In this document: piece by piece, positions 16,507-25,196 of the stretch
Numbering within the stretch: position 1 is the stretch's first letter
Layout: each line of letters opens with the position of its first letter
Assembly (NCBI GenBank): GCA_028285345.1
Contig: JANQPT010000061.1
Location: 124,001 to 188,000 of the forward strand
Reading direction: 5' to 3'
DNA from: Planctomycetales bacterium
Lineage (GTDB): Bacteria; Planctomycetota; Planctomycetia; Planctomycetales; Planctomycetaceae
Length of the DNA: 64,000 nucleotides
Notes under the pieces: model-generated
The model's input: the letters and a program-made list of their open reading frames with translations, nothing else
Told to the model about the DNA's origin: nothing
Databases searched by the model: none
Made by a program: the position numbers and the translations under genes

Positions 16507-17106
16507 CTACTTCTTCAAAGCGCGGACTTCGGAACGCAGTTCTTTGACTTCCTTGTGCAGGTCCTGGATCATCTGCTCCAGCCGCTGGTTCTGTTCCATC
16601 AACCGGCGGTAGACTTCCGCCTGCATGTCGCTTTCACTCACGCCGGGGAATTTTCCGGATTTGGGATCGCTTGGATCGCGCCGCATCATCTCCGAGACGT
16701 AGTTCTCATGGAATTGGCGCAAACTTCCAATGACGACTCCCAGCGTGGCCGACTTGCCGCCGCGCATAATTGTAATTTGCGAATGTGAACCCGGCTTAAG
16801 TTTTTCGACAATCGCGATCAGCTCCTCGGCTGACCCGAGTTTCTTCTTGTTCAACCCAACGACTTTGTCGCCGACGCGGACACCCGCCATTGCCGCCGGT
16901 CCGCCCGGGAAGACTTGCTTAACTCCGGCGCCGCCATCGGATTCTTCTTCGAGCATCAAACCGATCCAACCCGCGCCGGATTCGGCGGTGGCCGGAGCGA
17001 CGGCTCCCGTTTTTTCGTCCGCGGCGAAACCCGCGGGGCTCTGGTAACACGCCAGCCCGACGAGAACCAGTGCGGTCGCGAGACCGCCAAATTTCAGCAT
17101 AGACAT
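16507..17106 (-). CDS. Secreted PDZ-domain protein with C-terminal coiled coil
   Basis: A 199-residue protein with a signal peptide (about 1-28, ending GFAADEK). A PDZ domain follows (about 45-130: GWIGLMLEEE, VFPGGPAAMAGVRVGDKVVGLN, LKPGSHSQITIMRGG). The C-terminus is a heptad-patterned coiled coil (about 160-199: RRLMEQNQRLEQMIQDLHKE, then VKELRSEVRALKK). There is no protease domain, so it is probably a periplasmic adaptor that oligomerises through the coil and binds C-terminal peptides. AGGAG lies 7 nt before the ATG. It is first in a two-gene operon with the small secreted protein. Confidence 0.85.
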   Translation of the reverse strand: MSMLKFGGLATALVLVGLACYQSPAGFAADEKTGAVAPATAESGAGWIGLMLEEESDGGAGVKQVFPGGPAAMAGVRVGDKVVGLNKKKLGSAEELIAIVEKLKPGSHSQITIMRGGKSATLGVVIGSLRQFHENYVSEMMRRDPSDPKSGKFPGVSESDMQAEVYRRLMEQNQRLEQMIQDLHKEVKELRSEVRALKK

Positions 17107-17362
17107 TGTTGACTCCTAAAGTTGGACAGACATCAATAAACCGTGCACTTCGTCCGCACCTTTCACTCCGCATTCCTTTCCTTGAGTGGGCAGAATCCGT
17201 AGCTCGCGCAAAGTGAAAGGGGGATCCCGACTGACCGATTGTAATCAAAACGAATCGTGATTTCAGCAAATTTCGACGAACTTGCGCGAATCTCGACTGC
17301 GCATTCGTCGACGCCGCGGATCTCCGGCAGCGTAGGGCAGACTCGTTGTGCAGACTTTAGTG

Positions 17363-17989
17363 CTAGCTGCGCGGCTCGCGCCACATCGGCCAAATCGGCG
17401 GTCCGCCGCCGGGGAGCACCAGTTCGTCGACAACTTGAAACCCATGCCGCTCATAAAATGGCAGGTTGCGCTCCTTGCTGTTTTCGAGGTAAGCGGGCAC
17501 GTTTTCGCGGTCGCAGCGCTCCATCATTGGCCGCATCAAACGCGAGCCGATCCCCTGCCCCCGTTTCTGCGGGTCGGTGCCGATGGCGAACAAATAGTAA
17601 TGCGGTGTTTTTGGATGTCTCTCCTCGAGGAGCGAATGGACACCGAGCGCACGCTTGAGTCCGCGCCAGCGAAACACGCGGATCATTGCCGGGAGCTGTC
17701 TCAATGTCTGCCACAGCCCCGCATCCTCCTCGACATTGGGCGGCAGCCAGACCGTTGCCCCGGAGCGGTCGCCCAAAAGGTAGCATTCACGGTGCTGCAG
17801 ATATTCTGTCTTGATCAGTACGTCGAAGAACAAACGAATTGCCGCCGAACGGTGTCGATCCTGCCGGACCATCCAATTGATCGCCGGGTCGTCGTCAAAC
17901 GCGGCGGCAATCAAATCCGTCAGCTCGGACCGCTGAGCCGGCGTCACGGTGATCAAATCAGACGGTGACGCTTCAGACGTTGTGGACAT
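17363..17989 (-). CDS. GNAT-family N-acetyltransferase
   Basis: From ATG 17989 the product has 208 residues; the frame is open to 18031 but the extra 14 residues add no family sequence. The acetyl-CoA-binding motif is visible as LFAIGTDPQKRGQGIGSRLM, with QKRGQGIG as the pyrophosphate loop. The later block YLENSKERNLPFYERHGFQ is typical of GNAT motif B. The closest pattern is that of GNATs acting on small molecules or antibiotics; the substrate is unknown. The gene is divergent from the SDR at 18152. Confidence 0.88.
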   Translation of the reverse strand: MSTTSEASPSDLITVTPAQRSELTDLIAAAFDDDPAINWMVRQDRHRSAAIRLFFDVLIKTEYLQHRECYLLGDRSGATVWLPPNVEEDAGLWQTLRQLPAMIRVFRWRGLKRALGVHSLLEERHPKTPHYYLFAIGTDPQKRGQGIGSRLMRPMMERCDRENVPAYLENSKERNLPFYERHGFQVVDELVLPGGGPPIWPMWREPRS

Positions 17990-18151
17990 TGCGGTCAGAC
18001 CCCGTGGGAATGCTGTGAGAACGGTGCACATACTCTAACGTCAGATTGGGGGATCGAACCAGCGTTTCGGCCGCACAACTCGTTGCGGGTCGGCGCCGCT
18101 TGGCGTATGCTAGCCGAACTTCTGTTGTGCACTGGGGGATCGGGATCTGTT

Positions 18152-18925
18152 ATGAAGGTTGACCTCAACAATCAAGTCGCACTGGTGACCGGAGCGGCGC
18201 GCGGAATTGGCCTGTCCATCGCTGAAACTTTGGCGGACAACGGCGCGAGGGTCGTCTTTACCGATGTCGACGTCGCACCGTTGGCCGATATTCCGGCCAA
18301 CTGCGCGGCTCGGGAGATGGACGTCACACGCGACGATCAAGTCGCTGCGGTGATTCAGGAGACAATCGCTGAATTCGGCCAGTTGGATATTGTCGTCAAC
18401 AATGCCGGGATCAACACGTTGGCGCATCGCGTCACGATTGATGAGTTTCCCCGCGAAGAGTGGGATCGGCTGTTGGCAGTCGATTTGACCGGCTTGTACA
18501 GCGTGAGCAAAGCGGCCGCGGGCGTGATGCGGGCCCAGGGACATGGCAAAATCATCAACATTGCTTCGGTAGCGGGTATCGTGCCCCTGCGGCTACAGTG
18601 CGCGTTTGTTGCGGCGAAGGCGGGGGTGATCAATCTCACCAAGGCGATGGCGATCGAACTCGGCTCGCAGGGCGTGCTGGTCAATGCGATCGCGCCCGGT
18701 TCGATCTTGACGCAAGGGACGGAGAAACTGTTCTACGGCGAAGACGGGCAGTTTCGCGATTCGGTGCAGAAACTGTTGGATCACATTCCGCTGGGACGTC
18801 CGGGAACGACGGAGGAAATTGCGCACGCGGCGCTGTTTCTTGCGGCGACGGAGAGCAGTTACATTAACGGACACGTGCTGACGGTCGACGGTGGTTGGAC
18901 CGCCGGCTACACGCGCGAGTTTTGA
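18152..18925 (+). CDS. SDR-family protein with Phe in place of the catalytic Tyr
   Basis: A 257-residue classical SDR by fold. The glycine motif TGAARGIG is at 13-20, NNAG at 83-86, and the Ser block INIASVAG (S139) is present. The C-terminal GHVLTVDGGWTAGY is the standard ending. At the YxxxK position the sequence is CAFVAAKAG (F152, K156), with codon TTT for Phe, so the catalytic Tyr is missing. It may not be a conventional reductase. ATG 18152 is chosen because the family sequence starts there; the frame extends 23 codons upstream. The next gene, 114 bp downstream, encodes a cupin. Confidence 0.9.
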   Translation: MKVDLNNQVALVTGAARGIGLSIAETLADNGARVVFTDVDVAPLADIPANCAAREMDVTRDDQVAAVIQETIAEFGQLDIVVNNAGINTLAHRVTIDEFPREEWDRLLAVDLTGLYSVSKAAAGVMRAQGHGKIINIASVAGIVPLRLQCAFVAAKAGVINLTKAMAIELGSQGVLVNAIAPGSILTQGTEKLFYGEDGQFRDSVQKLLDHIPLGRPGTTEEIAHAALFLAATESSYINGHVLTVDGGWTAGYTREF

Positions 18926-18949
18926 TTCAATTAAGAAGGGACAACTATA

Positions 18950-19013
18950 GTAGGGCCGGTTTTTCCGGCCGGTCTACACCACTCGGACTGGCGTCCGGCA
19001 GCGCCGGACCTAC
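18950..19013. repeat. REP-like doublet of GTAG-headed hairpins (copy 1)
   Basis: The left unit 18950-18970 is GTAG followed by the hairpin GGCCGG-TTTTT-CCGGCC. The right unit 18993-19013 is the hairpin GTCCGGC-AGC-GCCGGAC followed by CTAC, the same architecture inverted. Outward-facing GTAG heads with two palindromes in opposite orientation match bacterial REP doublets (BIME/REPIN). The element sits between the SDR and cupin genes, 25 bp after the SDR stop. Confidence 0.75.
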
Positions 19014-19039
19014 GAGAATTGACTCTGAAAGGGACAAGC

Positions 19040-19462
19040 ATGGCGAAGTTCACGAAGTTTGTCGGCTACACCGGCGATGAGCCCCCCAAGATCCCCAAAC
19101 CGGAAACGCCGCCCGATCCGATGATCGTTACGGTCCAAGAGGGTGTGCCGGTCGTCTATCCCGACTGCGTCGCCCCGGCGGTGCGGGTCGTGCATCCGGT
19201 CAATCCCAACGCGCCGGCCAAGAACATGGGGCTGGTGATGTTCTACATCCCGCCGCACGCAATTCTGGAACCGGGATCGCACGAGACCGAGGAGACGTAC
19301 GTGATCATGAAAGGCGCCGGGACGATGACGTTCGGCAGCGGAACCCGTGAAGTCAAAAAGGGGGATTTCGTATATTTGCCGCCCTGGTGTCTGCACGGGA
19401 TTGAGAACACGGGGACGGAGATGCTGGTGGTATTGATTTGCACCTCGCCGCCGAATCCGTAG
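19040..19462 (+). CDS. Cupin-domain protein
   Basis: From ATG 19040 the product has 140 residues (MAKFTKFVGY); the frame opens 7 codons earlier without a ribosome site. A single cupin barrel: the metal motif region is PGSHETEETYVIMKGAGTM, the second motif region is KGDFVYLPPWCLHGIENTG. It probably binds a divalent metal; the substrate is unknown. The preceding SDR gene may be co-transcribed, but a REP-like doublet lies between them. Confidence 0.85.
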   Translation: MAKFTKFVGYTGDEPPKIPKPETPPDPMIVTVQEGVPVVYPDCVAPAVRVVHPVNPNAPAKNMGLVMFYIPPHAILEPGSHETEETYVIMKGAGTMTFGSGTREVKKGDFVYLPPWCLHGIENTGTEMLVVLICTSPPNP

Positions 19463-19522
19463 CGCTACCGTTGTGCGGCGAGATACCCGCTGAGCCGGGG
19501 TGTTGCCGGGCAAGATCACGCA

Positions 19523-19945
19523 ATGACGTACTATGCCGATCTGACGAAGTATGAGTATTTTCCTTCCAGCGTTCCCGCGCTAAACGTCGGGTGGCTTGAA
19601 CGGCCGCACGAGTTTCCGACCGGACGAGTGTCGAAATCGAAAGTCAAAAAGCTCCTTGCCTACTACGACTACCCCGTGAATCAAACCCGTGGTTTTCACA
19701 CTCGTACAATTTGTCGCGGCAAAGACAGAAGGTCGAGCGAGTTCTTGTCGGGAATCGTCGGCTCTGCGGAGATTTGGGTCCTCGCCAACGATGGTCAAGT
19801 CTTCGCGTGCCCCAAGCTGATTGCTCACTATATCGTTGATCACAGTTACCTGCCGCCGCCGGAATTTCTGGAGGCCGTGAGAAATGGCCCGAGGCCACAT
19901 ACCGAGCCTTATCAAGAGATTCTTGCTTCGGTTAATTGCGAGTGA
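19523..19945 (+). CDS. Hypothetical protein, 140 residues
   Basis: The product begins MTYYADLTKYEYFP, has no signal peptide or membrane segment, and contains paired Cys/His positions (TRTICRGKD, FACPKLIAHYIVDH) that could bind metal but do not form a clear finger. I recall similar uncharacterised bacterial proteins opening with this Tyr-rich stretch, but assign no family. It follows the cupin gene by 60 bp on the same strand. Confidence 0.65.
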   Translation: MTYYADLTKYEYFPSSVPALNVGWLERPHEFPTGRVSKSKVKKLLAYYDYPVNQTRGFHTRTICRGKDRRSSEFLSGIVGSAEIWVLANDGQVFACPKLIAHYIVDHSYLPPPEFLEAVRNGPRPHTEPYQEILASVNCE

Positions 19946-20119
19946 GGACAACTCATCGTGCGGTGGGGAGTTAGCCGCCTTCACCTACACCCAGCGCGGG
20001 AATGCGTGACCATTAGAGCGCAGGCTGAAAAATACGGAACGGGGAAATTGCGGCCTCTTGTGCCTGCGGCACCCCGATTGCTGCACAATCGCGGCAACCC
20101 GTATTTGTTCTCGCAGTGA

Positions 20120-21574
20120 TCACGCCCGCGAAGGACCGTCGAAGAGCTCACGCACGACGCGCGCACCAGACACCCGCGCATCCGTGAGCGTTTCATCGCC
20201 GCCGTGGTGCGTGTAGGTCAGGCGGTTGTGATCGAGGCCCAACTGGTGCAGCAGTGTGGCGTGCAGGTCGGCGACGCTGACGGTTTGTTCGGCCGCTTTG
20301 TAGCCGATCTCGTCGGTCGCGCCGTGGACGTGCCCCGCCTTGAAGCCGCCGCCGGCCAGAATCAAACTGAAGGCGTTACGGTTGTGGTCGCGGCCTTTGC
20401 CGTTTTGCGAGACCGGCAACCGGCCGAATTCGCCCGTCCAGAGCACGATGGTACTGTCCAGCAAGCCGCGCTGTTTGAGGTCCTTGATCAGCGCCGCCGA
20501 CGGCTGATCGCAGCGGGCACAGATCGCTTCGTTTTCCGTTTTGGAATTGTTGTGCGCGTCCCAAGGCTGCGAGTTCGGTTTGACCGGCGGCAGGATCTGC
20601 ACAAAGCGGACACCAGATTCGACGAGCCGCCGCGCCATCAGGCACCGCAGCCCGTATCCGGCGGTCTGCTCATCGTCCAATCCGTACAGTTCGCGCGTCG
20701 CGGGTGATTCGTTGGACAGATCGAGCGTCGCCGCCGCTGCCAATTGCATCCGCGCCGCCAACTCATAGTTGCGAATCCGCGCGTCTAACGACGAGTCATA
20801 CTCGTAATTTCGCTGATGCCGCCGATTGAGTTTGGCCAGCAAGGCGAGATTGTCTCGCTGCACGTCCGGCGGGATCGGACGGCTGGGATTGAGGTTCAAC
20901 ACCGGCGTCCCACTGGTGCTGACTTCGGTGCCGCGATAGAGGGCGGGCATCCAGCCGTTTTGCCACAAGAGCGTCCCGCTGGTGTTGTAGCCCTCCGGAT
21001 CGCGGAGCACGACGTAGGCGGGCAGGTTTTGGTTTTCAGTGCCGAGTGCATAGCTGATCCAGGAACCGAGCGCCGGGCGGCCTTGAAAGATTTTGCCGGT
21101 GTTGAGCGCGACAAGCGATTCGGTATGGTTGTTGTGATAGTTGTACATCGACCGCACGAGGCAGATGTCGTCGGCGACCGAGCCGAGATGCGGCAGGATT
21201 TCGGCCATTTCCATTCCGCAGCGGCCGTACTTGCGAAACTTGAGGGGAGTGGCCAGCAGTTTGTTGCCCTCGCTACCGGGCTGGAACATCTCGACTTTTT
21301 CTTCGTGCACTTTGCCGTTGTGCTTGGTCAGTTCCGGCTTCGGATCGAACAGATCCATCTGTCCCGGCCCGCCGTTTTGCACCATCATGATCACTGCTTT
21401 GGCGGGTGCGGGGAAATGACCCGTTTTCGGCGTCAGACCATCGCCCCGTTCTGCGTGTGCGGCGGATGACACGGAGGCGTTGATGGCCTGATACGCCAGT
21501 GCTCCGAACCCGAGCGCGCCGAGATTCAGGATCTGCCGCCGCGAGAGTCGGTATTGCGGGTCGAACGTGTCCAT
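20120..21574 (-). CDS. DUF1501-domain secreted protein
   Basis: A 484-residue DUF1501 protein with a Tat-like leader (SRRQILNLGALGFGALAYQA at about 11-30). Family blocks: VIMMVQNGGPGQMDLFDPKPE near residue 62, GEFGRLP and GRDHNRN toward the C-terminus, and LAGGGFKAG. It is exported, with a fold related to sulfatases; its activity is unknown. It starts 10 bp after the stop of the DUF1549/DUF1553 gene, with AAGGAA as ribosome site, so the two are surely co-transcribed and probably act together. Confidence 0.93.
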   Translation of the reverse strand: MDTFDPQYRLSRRQILNLGALGFGALAYQAINASVSSAAHAERGDGLTPKTGHFPAPAKAVIMMVQNGGPGQMDLFDPKPELTKHNGKVHEEKVEMFQPGSEGNKLLATPLKFRKYGRCGMEMAEILPHLGSVADDICLVRSMYNYHNNHTESLVALNTGKIFQGRPALGSWISYALGTENQNLPAYVVLRDPEGYNTSGTLLWQNGWMPALYRGTEVSTSGTPVLNLNPSRPIPPDVQRDNLALLAKLNRRHQRNYEYDSSLDARIRNYELAARMQLAAAATLDLSNESPATRELYGLDDEQTAGYGLRCLMARRLVESGVRFVQILPPVKPNSQPWDAHNNSKTENEAICARCDQPSAALIKDLKQRGLLDSTIVLWTGEFGRLPVSQNGKGRDHNRNAFSLILAGGGFKAGHVHGATDEIGYKAAEQTVSVADLHATLLHQLGLDHNRLTYTHHGGDETLTDARVSGARVVRELFDGPSRA

Positions 21575-21584
21575 GACTGGTTCC

Positions 21585-24500
21585 TTACCGGATGTAGAGG
21601 AACTCGTTGGTGTTGAACAAAACTTTGCAGAACTGTGCCAGCGCCAATTGCTCGGCGTTGTCCTTGGTCTTCTCGTCCTCTAGAAACCGTTGTCGCTGCT
21701 TGGCGATCAGTTCCGCGCACCACTGTGTTTCTTCGGCAGTTGGCGGACGCCCCAGCGCGATTTGGTAGGCGTCGGCGATTCTTCCGGCGGTCGTCCCGGC
21801 GGAGGAAATCCGCTGGGCGAAAAAGGCCGCTTGCTCCAAGACGAAGTCGTCGTGCATCAGCGTCAGTGCCTGCGTGACAACGGCCGAAGGCTGTCGGACG
21901 GTGCAATTGCGGGCGACGATCGGCTGGTCGAAAATCCGCAGCACGGTCAGGTGATAATTCCGCCGTGCCATCACATAGATGCTCCGCCGCCACTGATAAG
22001 TGGGGGTGGGCAGCTCGTCGCGCTTGATCACCACCATCCCGTCGGGGCGGACGTCCAACGGAATGAATTCGCCGAAGAGGGTGCGGTCGAGCTTGCCGCC
22101 GGCGGCCAAGATAGAATCACGGACGTACTCCGAATCGAGCCGACGGAGGTTCATCCGCCACAGGAATTGATTGCCGGGATCGGTCCGTTCGGCATCTTTG
22201 TGCCGGTTTCCGACAGCCGACGACTGTTGATACGTGCGGGACATCATCATCAATTTGATGATCGGTTTGACGTGGCCGCCGTTTTTAAGGAATTCGCCGG
22301 TCAGCCAATCCAGCAATTCCGGATGCGTGGGGGGCGAGCCGGAAACGCCGAAATTCTCGCTGCTGGCGACGATGCCTCGGCCAAAGACCTGCTGCCACAA
22401 ACGATTGACGAAAACGCGAGCCACATATTGCCCGGCCAGCGTATCTTTGTTCGTCAATTGCCTTGCCAATGCGAGCCGACGTCCGCTCGACGATCCGGCG
22501 GCTGCCGCCGAAGTTTCGGGCGGCGGTCCGAAGATACTTAGCAGCCCCGGTTCGACTTCCAATCCGGGACGCAGATAATTGCCGCGGCGAAGCACATACG
22601 TCGGCGGGGGTGCGTGCCGTTCGTAGAGCACCTGAATCGTGTTGTAGTGCCGTTTGCGGCCATTCTCTTTGTTGATTTGATCGACAATTTTGGCGATCTC
22701 AGAGCGTTGAGGTTCGTCAAGCGCCGCGTCGATTTCCTGCTGTGTGACGGTCAGCGCCGCTTCGTGCTTGGCCGCCAGCGCTTGCTGGGCCTCGTCACGC
22801 TTGTCGGCGGGGGTGGCGAGCGCGGTCTTGACCTGCTCCCGAATCGCACCGTCGATCAACGCCAGTTTGTCGTCGAAGACTTTCTGTCGAGAGATCTGTT
22901 GAATCTCAGCATGGCGCTTGCGCAATTCGGCGACTTTTTCGTCAATTGATTTGTTGTGCTGGTCGATTTCGGCATGGATGGCGTCGGGCACGTCGGCGCG
23001 GGCGTGTCCGGTTGAGACAATCCAATGCCGGACGTTATAGATCGGCGCAAAAATCGCCTCCATCCGGTAATAGTCCGATTGCGGTATCGCGTCGTACTTG
23101 TGGTCGTGGCATTTGGCACACTGTAGTGTCAGCGCCAATAAATTGTTGGCGACCAACTCGGTCGTCCGCTGCAAGACGTGATGCCGCGTGTCGGGCGTGT
23201 TCAATTCGTTTTGGTCGGTGTCGTCGTTGGCGTTGATCATAAACCCGGTGGCGATCAGGGCTTCACGGATTTCGGGGGTGAATTCCTCGGCCGCCCGCCA
23301 GTCGTATAACTCGTCCCCCGCCAATTGCTCGACGATAAAGCGGGCGAACGGCTTGTCCTGGTTGAACGAACGAATGGCGTAGTCGCGATATCGCCACTTG
23401 CTGTTGAGGGTTTTGATGATGGCAAAGTCGTTGTCACTGCCGAACATATCGACGTAGCCGACAACATCCAGCCAGTGCCGGCCCCACCGCTCCCCAAAGT
23501 GCGGCGACGTCAGCAATCGGTCGATCAGCTTCTCATAGGCGTCGGGACGTTGGTCACTGATGAACGCGTCCACCTCCTCCGGCGTCGGCGGCAAGCCCGT
23601 CAGGTCGAATGAGGCACGGCGAATCAGCGTCGCGCGATCAGCCGCCGGTGAATGCGAGAGTCCTTTTTCTTGAAGTTTGGCGAGAATGAAGCGATCGACG
23701 TCATTGGCTGCCTGATGAGTGTCGCTGATTTTCGGCGGCCGGTGCTCCCCCAACATTTGATACGCCCAGTGCGCGCGTTGCTCTTCGGATATCTCCGTGT
23801 CTTTGACACGCAAATCGAGTTTCTCAGCTGACGGGGCATCCGCGTCGACCCAATCGCGAAGCGTGCGCAATTCGTCGGCAGTCAATCGCGTTTCACCTTC
23901 AGGCGGCATCTTGTCCGCTTCGATCATCGTCACCAGTTCGCTACGGTCGGGAAATCCACGAACGATCACCGGACCCGCCTGACCGCCGCGGAGCATACTG
24001 GAGACCGTCCGCAAATCGAGGTCCGCCTCTTGTGGATCGTCGGCGTGACAGGCATGGCAGTGCTTGGCCAAGATCGGCTGAACATCCTGTTCAAATTGTG
24101 GAATCGGGCGAAACTCCGTCTTGAGCGCGTGCTTCTGTTCGAGGTACTTGCCGATCTCGTACCGTTCTGTGGCACTCAACGGGCGGTCGTAGAGCAACAC
24201 TTCGGCAATGTCGCCTTCGAAGAACGTGTTCTCCGAAGACTCCATGCCAAAATGCTGGCCCAATGCCAACGTCACATTCGAACGGAAGCCGAGAAAGTGC
24301 GTTCCATTGAACAGCGCGCGCTGGTCGCGGCGGCCGTTGCGATGAATGGCGAAGGTTTGCTCCCCGGTATAAACGGCTTCAACCAAGTTGGGTTCGCCGT
24401 TCCAGGCATTGGTCAGCCCCTCCCCTTCGTCGCCATGGTGTATCCCGAAGCAGGTCTTTTGTCGTCCCTGTTGAATGCCGACCCAAAACCCAGTCCGTTT

Positions 24501-24953
24501 GGGAAAGTCCTTCGCCCCTGCATCGCGCGAGTTGAGATCGAGCAACCGTTGTGCCGTGTGTTTCGAGCCGCTGGGAGCCCGCATGACGATTAACGCGTGA
24601 AACATTCGATCGCCCAGCGCGAGTCCCTCGAAGGCCGCGCGATCGAGTAGGTCACCGCCATCGAAACGTACGGCGGGACGTTCTGCCCACGCGTTGCTGA
24701 CGAATGTCGGCCGCCGCTGTTGTTCATCTTGTGCGACATGATTTTCGCGGTCACTCTTGTCACGCCAGCTTTCGATCGCGGTACCACTGGCGGGCGTGTT
24801 CGCGGGATCGCCGTCGGCGTCGACGTCGGCTGCATCCAGCCAGAGGATCAATCCGCGCTGCGGCGGCTCAGCCAACGCATTGCCGGTCGCATGAAGTGCG
24901 ACGGCGAGGACCGAGAAAGCGGCAACAAGTTTCATGAGCTGTTGCACGAACAC
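21585..24953 (-). CDS. LamG-like/cytochrome/DUF1549/DUF1553 protein
   Basis: An exported protein of about 1120 residues. AAGGAG precedes the GTG at 24953 by only 2 nt and the in-frame GTG at 24947 by 8 nt, so 24947 may be the true start; the signal peptide (MKLVAAFSVLAVALHATG) is in all versions. Order: a concanavalin/LamG-like domain (about 30-270, RGLILWLDAADVDADG), a planctomycete cytochrome segment with CHACH near residue 300, DUF1549 (about 430-640, with CAKCH), a helical linker, and DUF1553 (about 830-1100). The N-terminal lectin-like domain, absent from the paralogue at 7.7-10.4 kb, suggests polysaccharide binding. Confidence 0.92.
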   Translation of the reverse strand: MFVQQLMKLVAAFSVLAVALHATGNALAEPPQRGLILWLDAADVDADGDPANTPASGTAIESWRDKSDRENHVAQDEQQRRPTFVSNAWAERPAVRFDGGDLLDRAAFEGLALGDRMFHALIVMRAPSGSKHTAQRLLDLNSRDAGAKDFPKRTGFWVGIQQGRQKTCFGIHHGDEGEGLTNAWNGEPNLVEAVYTGEQTFAIHRNGRRDQRALFNGTHFLGFRSNVTLALGQHFGMESSENTFFEGDIAEVLLYDRPLSATERYEIGKYLEQKHALKTEFRPIPQFEQDVQPILAKHCHACHADDPQEADLDLRTVSSMLRGGQAGPVIVRGFPDRSELVTMIEADKMPPEGETRLTADELRTLRDWVDADAPSAEKLDLRVKDTEISEEQRAHWAYQMLGEHRPPKISDTHQAANDVDRFILAKLQEKGLSHSPAADRATLIRRASFDLTGLPPTPEEVDAFISDQRPDAYEKLIDRLLTSPHFGERWGRHWLDVVGYVDMFGSDNDFAIIKTLNSKWRYRDYAIRSFNQDKPFARFIVEQLAGDELYDWRAAEEFTPEIREALIATGFMINANDDTDQNELNTPDTRHHVLQRTTELVANNLLALTLQCAKCHDHKYDAIPQSDYYRMEAIFAPIYNVRHWIVSTGHARADVPDAIHAEIDQHNKSIDEKVAELRKRHAEIQQISRQKVFDDKLALIDGAIREQVKTALATPADKRDEAQQALAAKHEAALTVTQQEIDAALDEPQRSEIAKIVDQINKENGRKRHYNTIQVLYERHAPPPTYVLRRGNYLRPGLEVEPGLLSIFGPPPETSAAAAGSSSGRRLALARQLTNKDTLAGQYVARVFVNRLWQQVFGRGIVASSENFGVSGSPPTHPELLDWLTGEFLKNGGHVKPIIKLMMMSRTYQQSSAVGNRHKDAERTDPGNQFLWRMNLRRLDSEYVRDSILAAGGKLDRTLFGEFIPLDVRPDGMVVIKRDELPTPTYQWRRSIYVMARRNYHLTVLRIFDQPIVARNCTVRQPSAVVTQALTLMHDDFVLEQAAFFAQRISSAGTTAGRIADAYQIALGRPPTAEETQWCAELIAKQRQRFLEDEKTKDNAEQLALAQFCKVLFNTNEFLYIR

Positions 24954-25196
24954 AACTCCTTCCCCGATCGTTTTGCGGCCAGTAGTGTTGAGTAAACGTG
25001 CGTCGGATGAGCACGTTTTCCGATCAACGATTCTGTTTCAAATCTTCGAAACTTGTCGGCGGGGTGATTTCTCGTTGTGTGTGCGAGAAATCCTTGGTAC
25101 GGTTTTAGTGCGGCCATCAGCGGTTACAGGCCAGCATAAATCTAAGCGGCAAGACGTGTCAATTACTCCGTCAATTCTCCAGTGCAGGAGTGACTT

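Noticed and set aside
18950..19013. Reading the GTAG hairpins as an intrinsic terminator of the SDR gene
   Set aside because: Neither hairpin is followed by a T-run on the coding strand, and the paired inverted layout recurs at 50137-50280 in a different setting.
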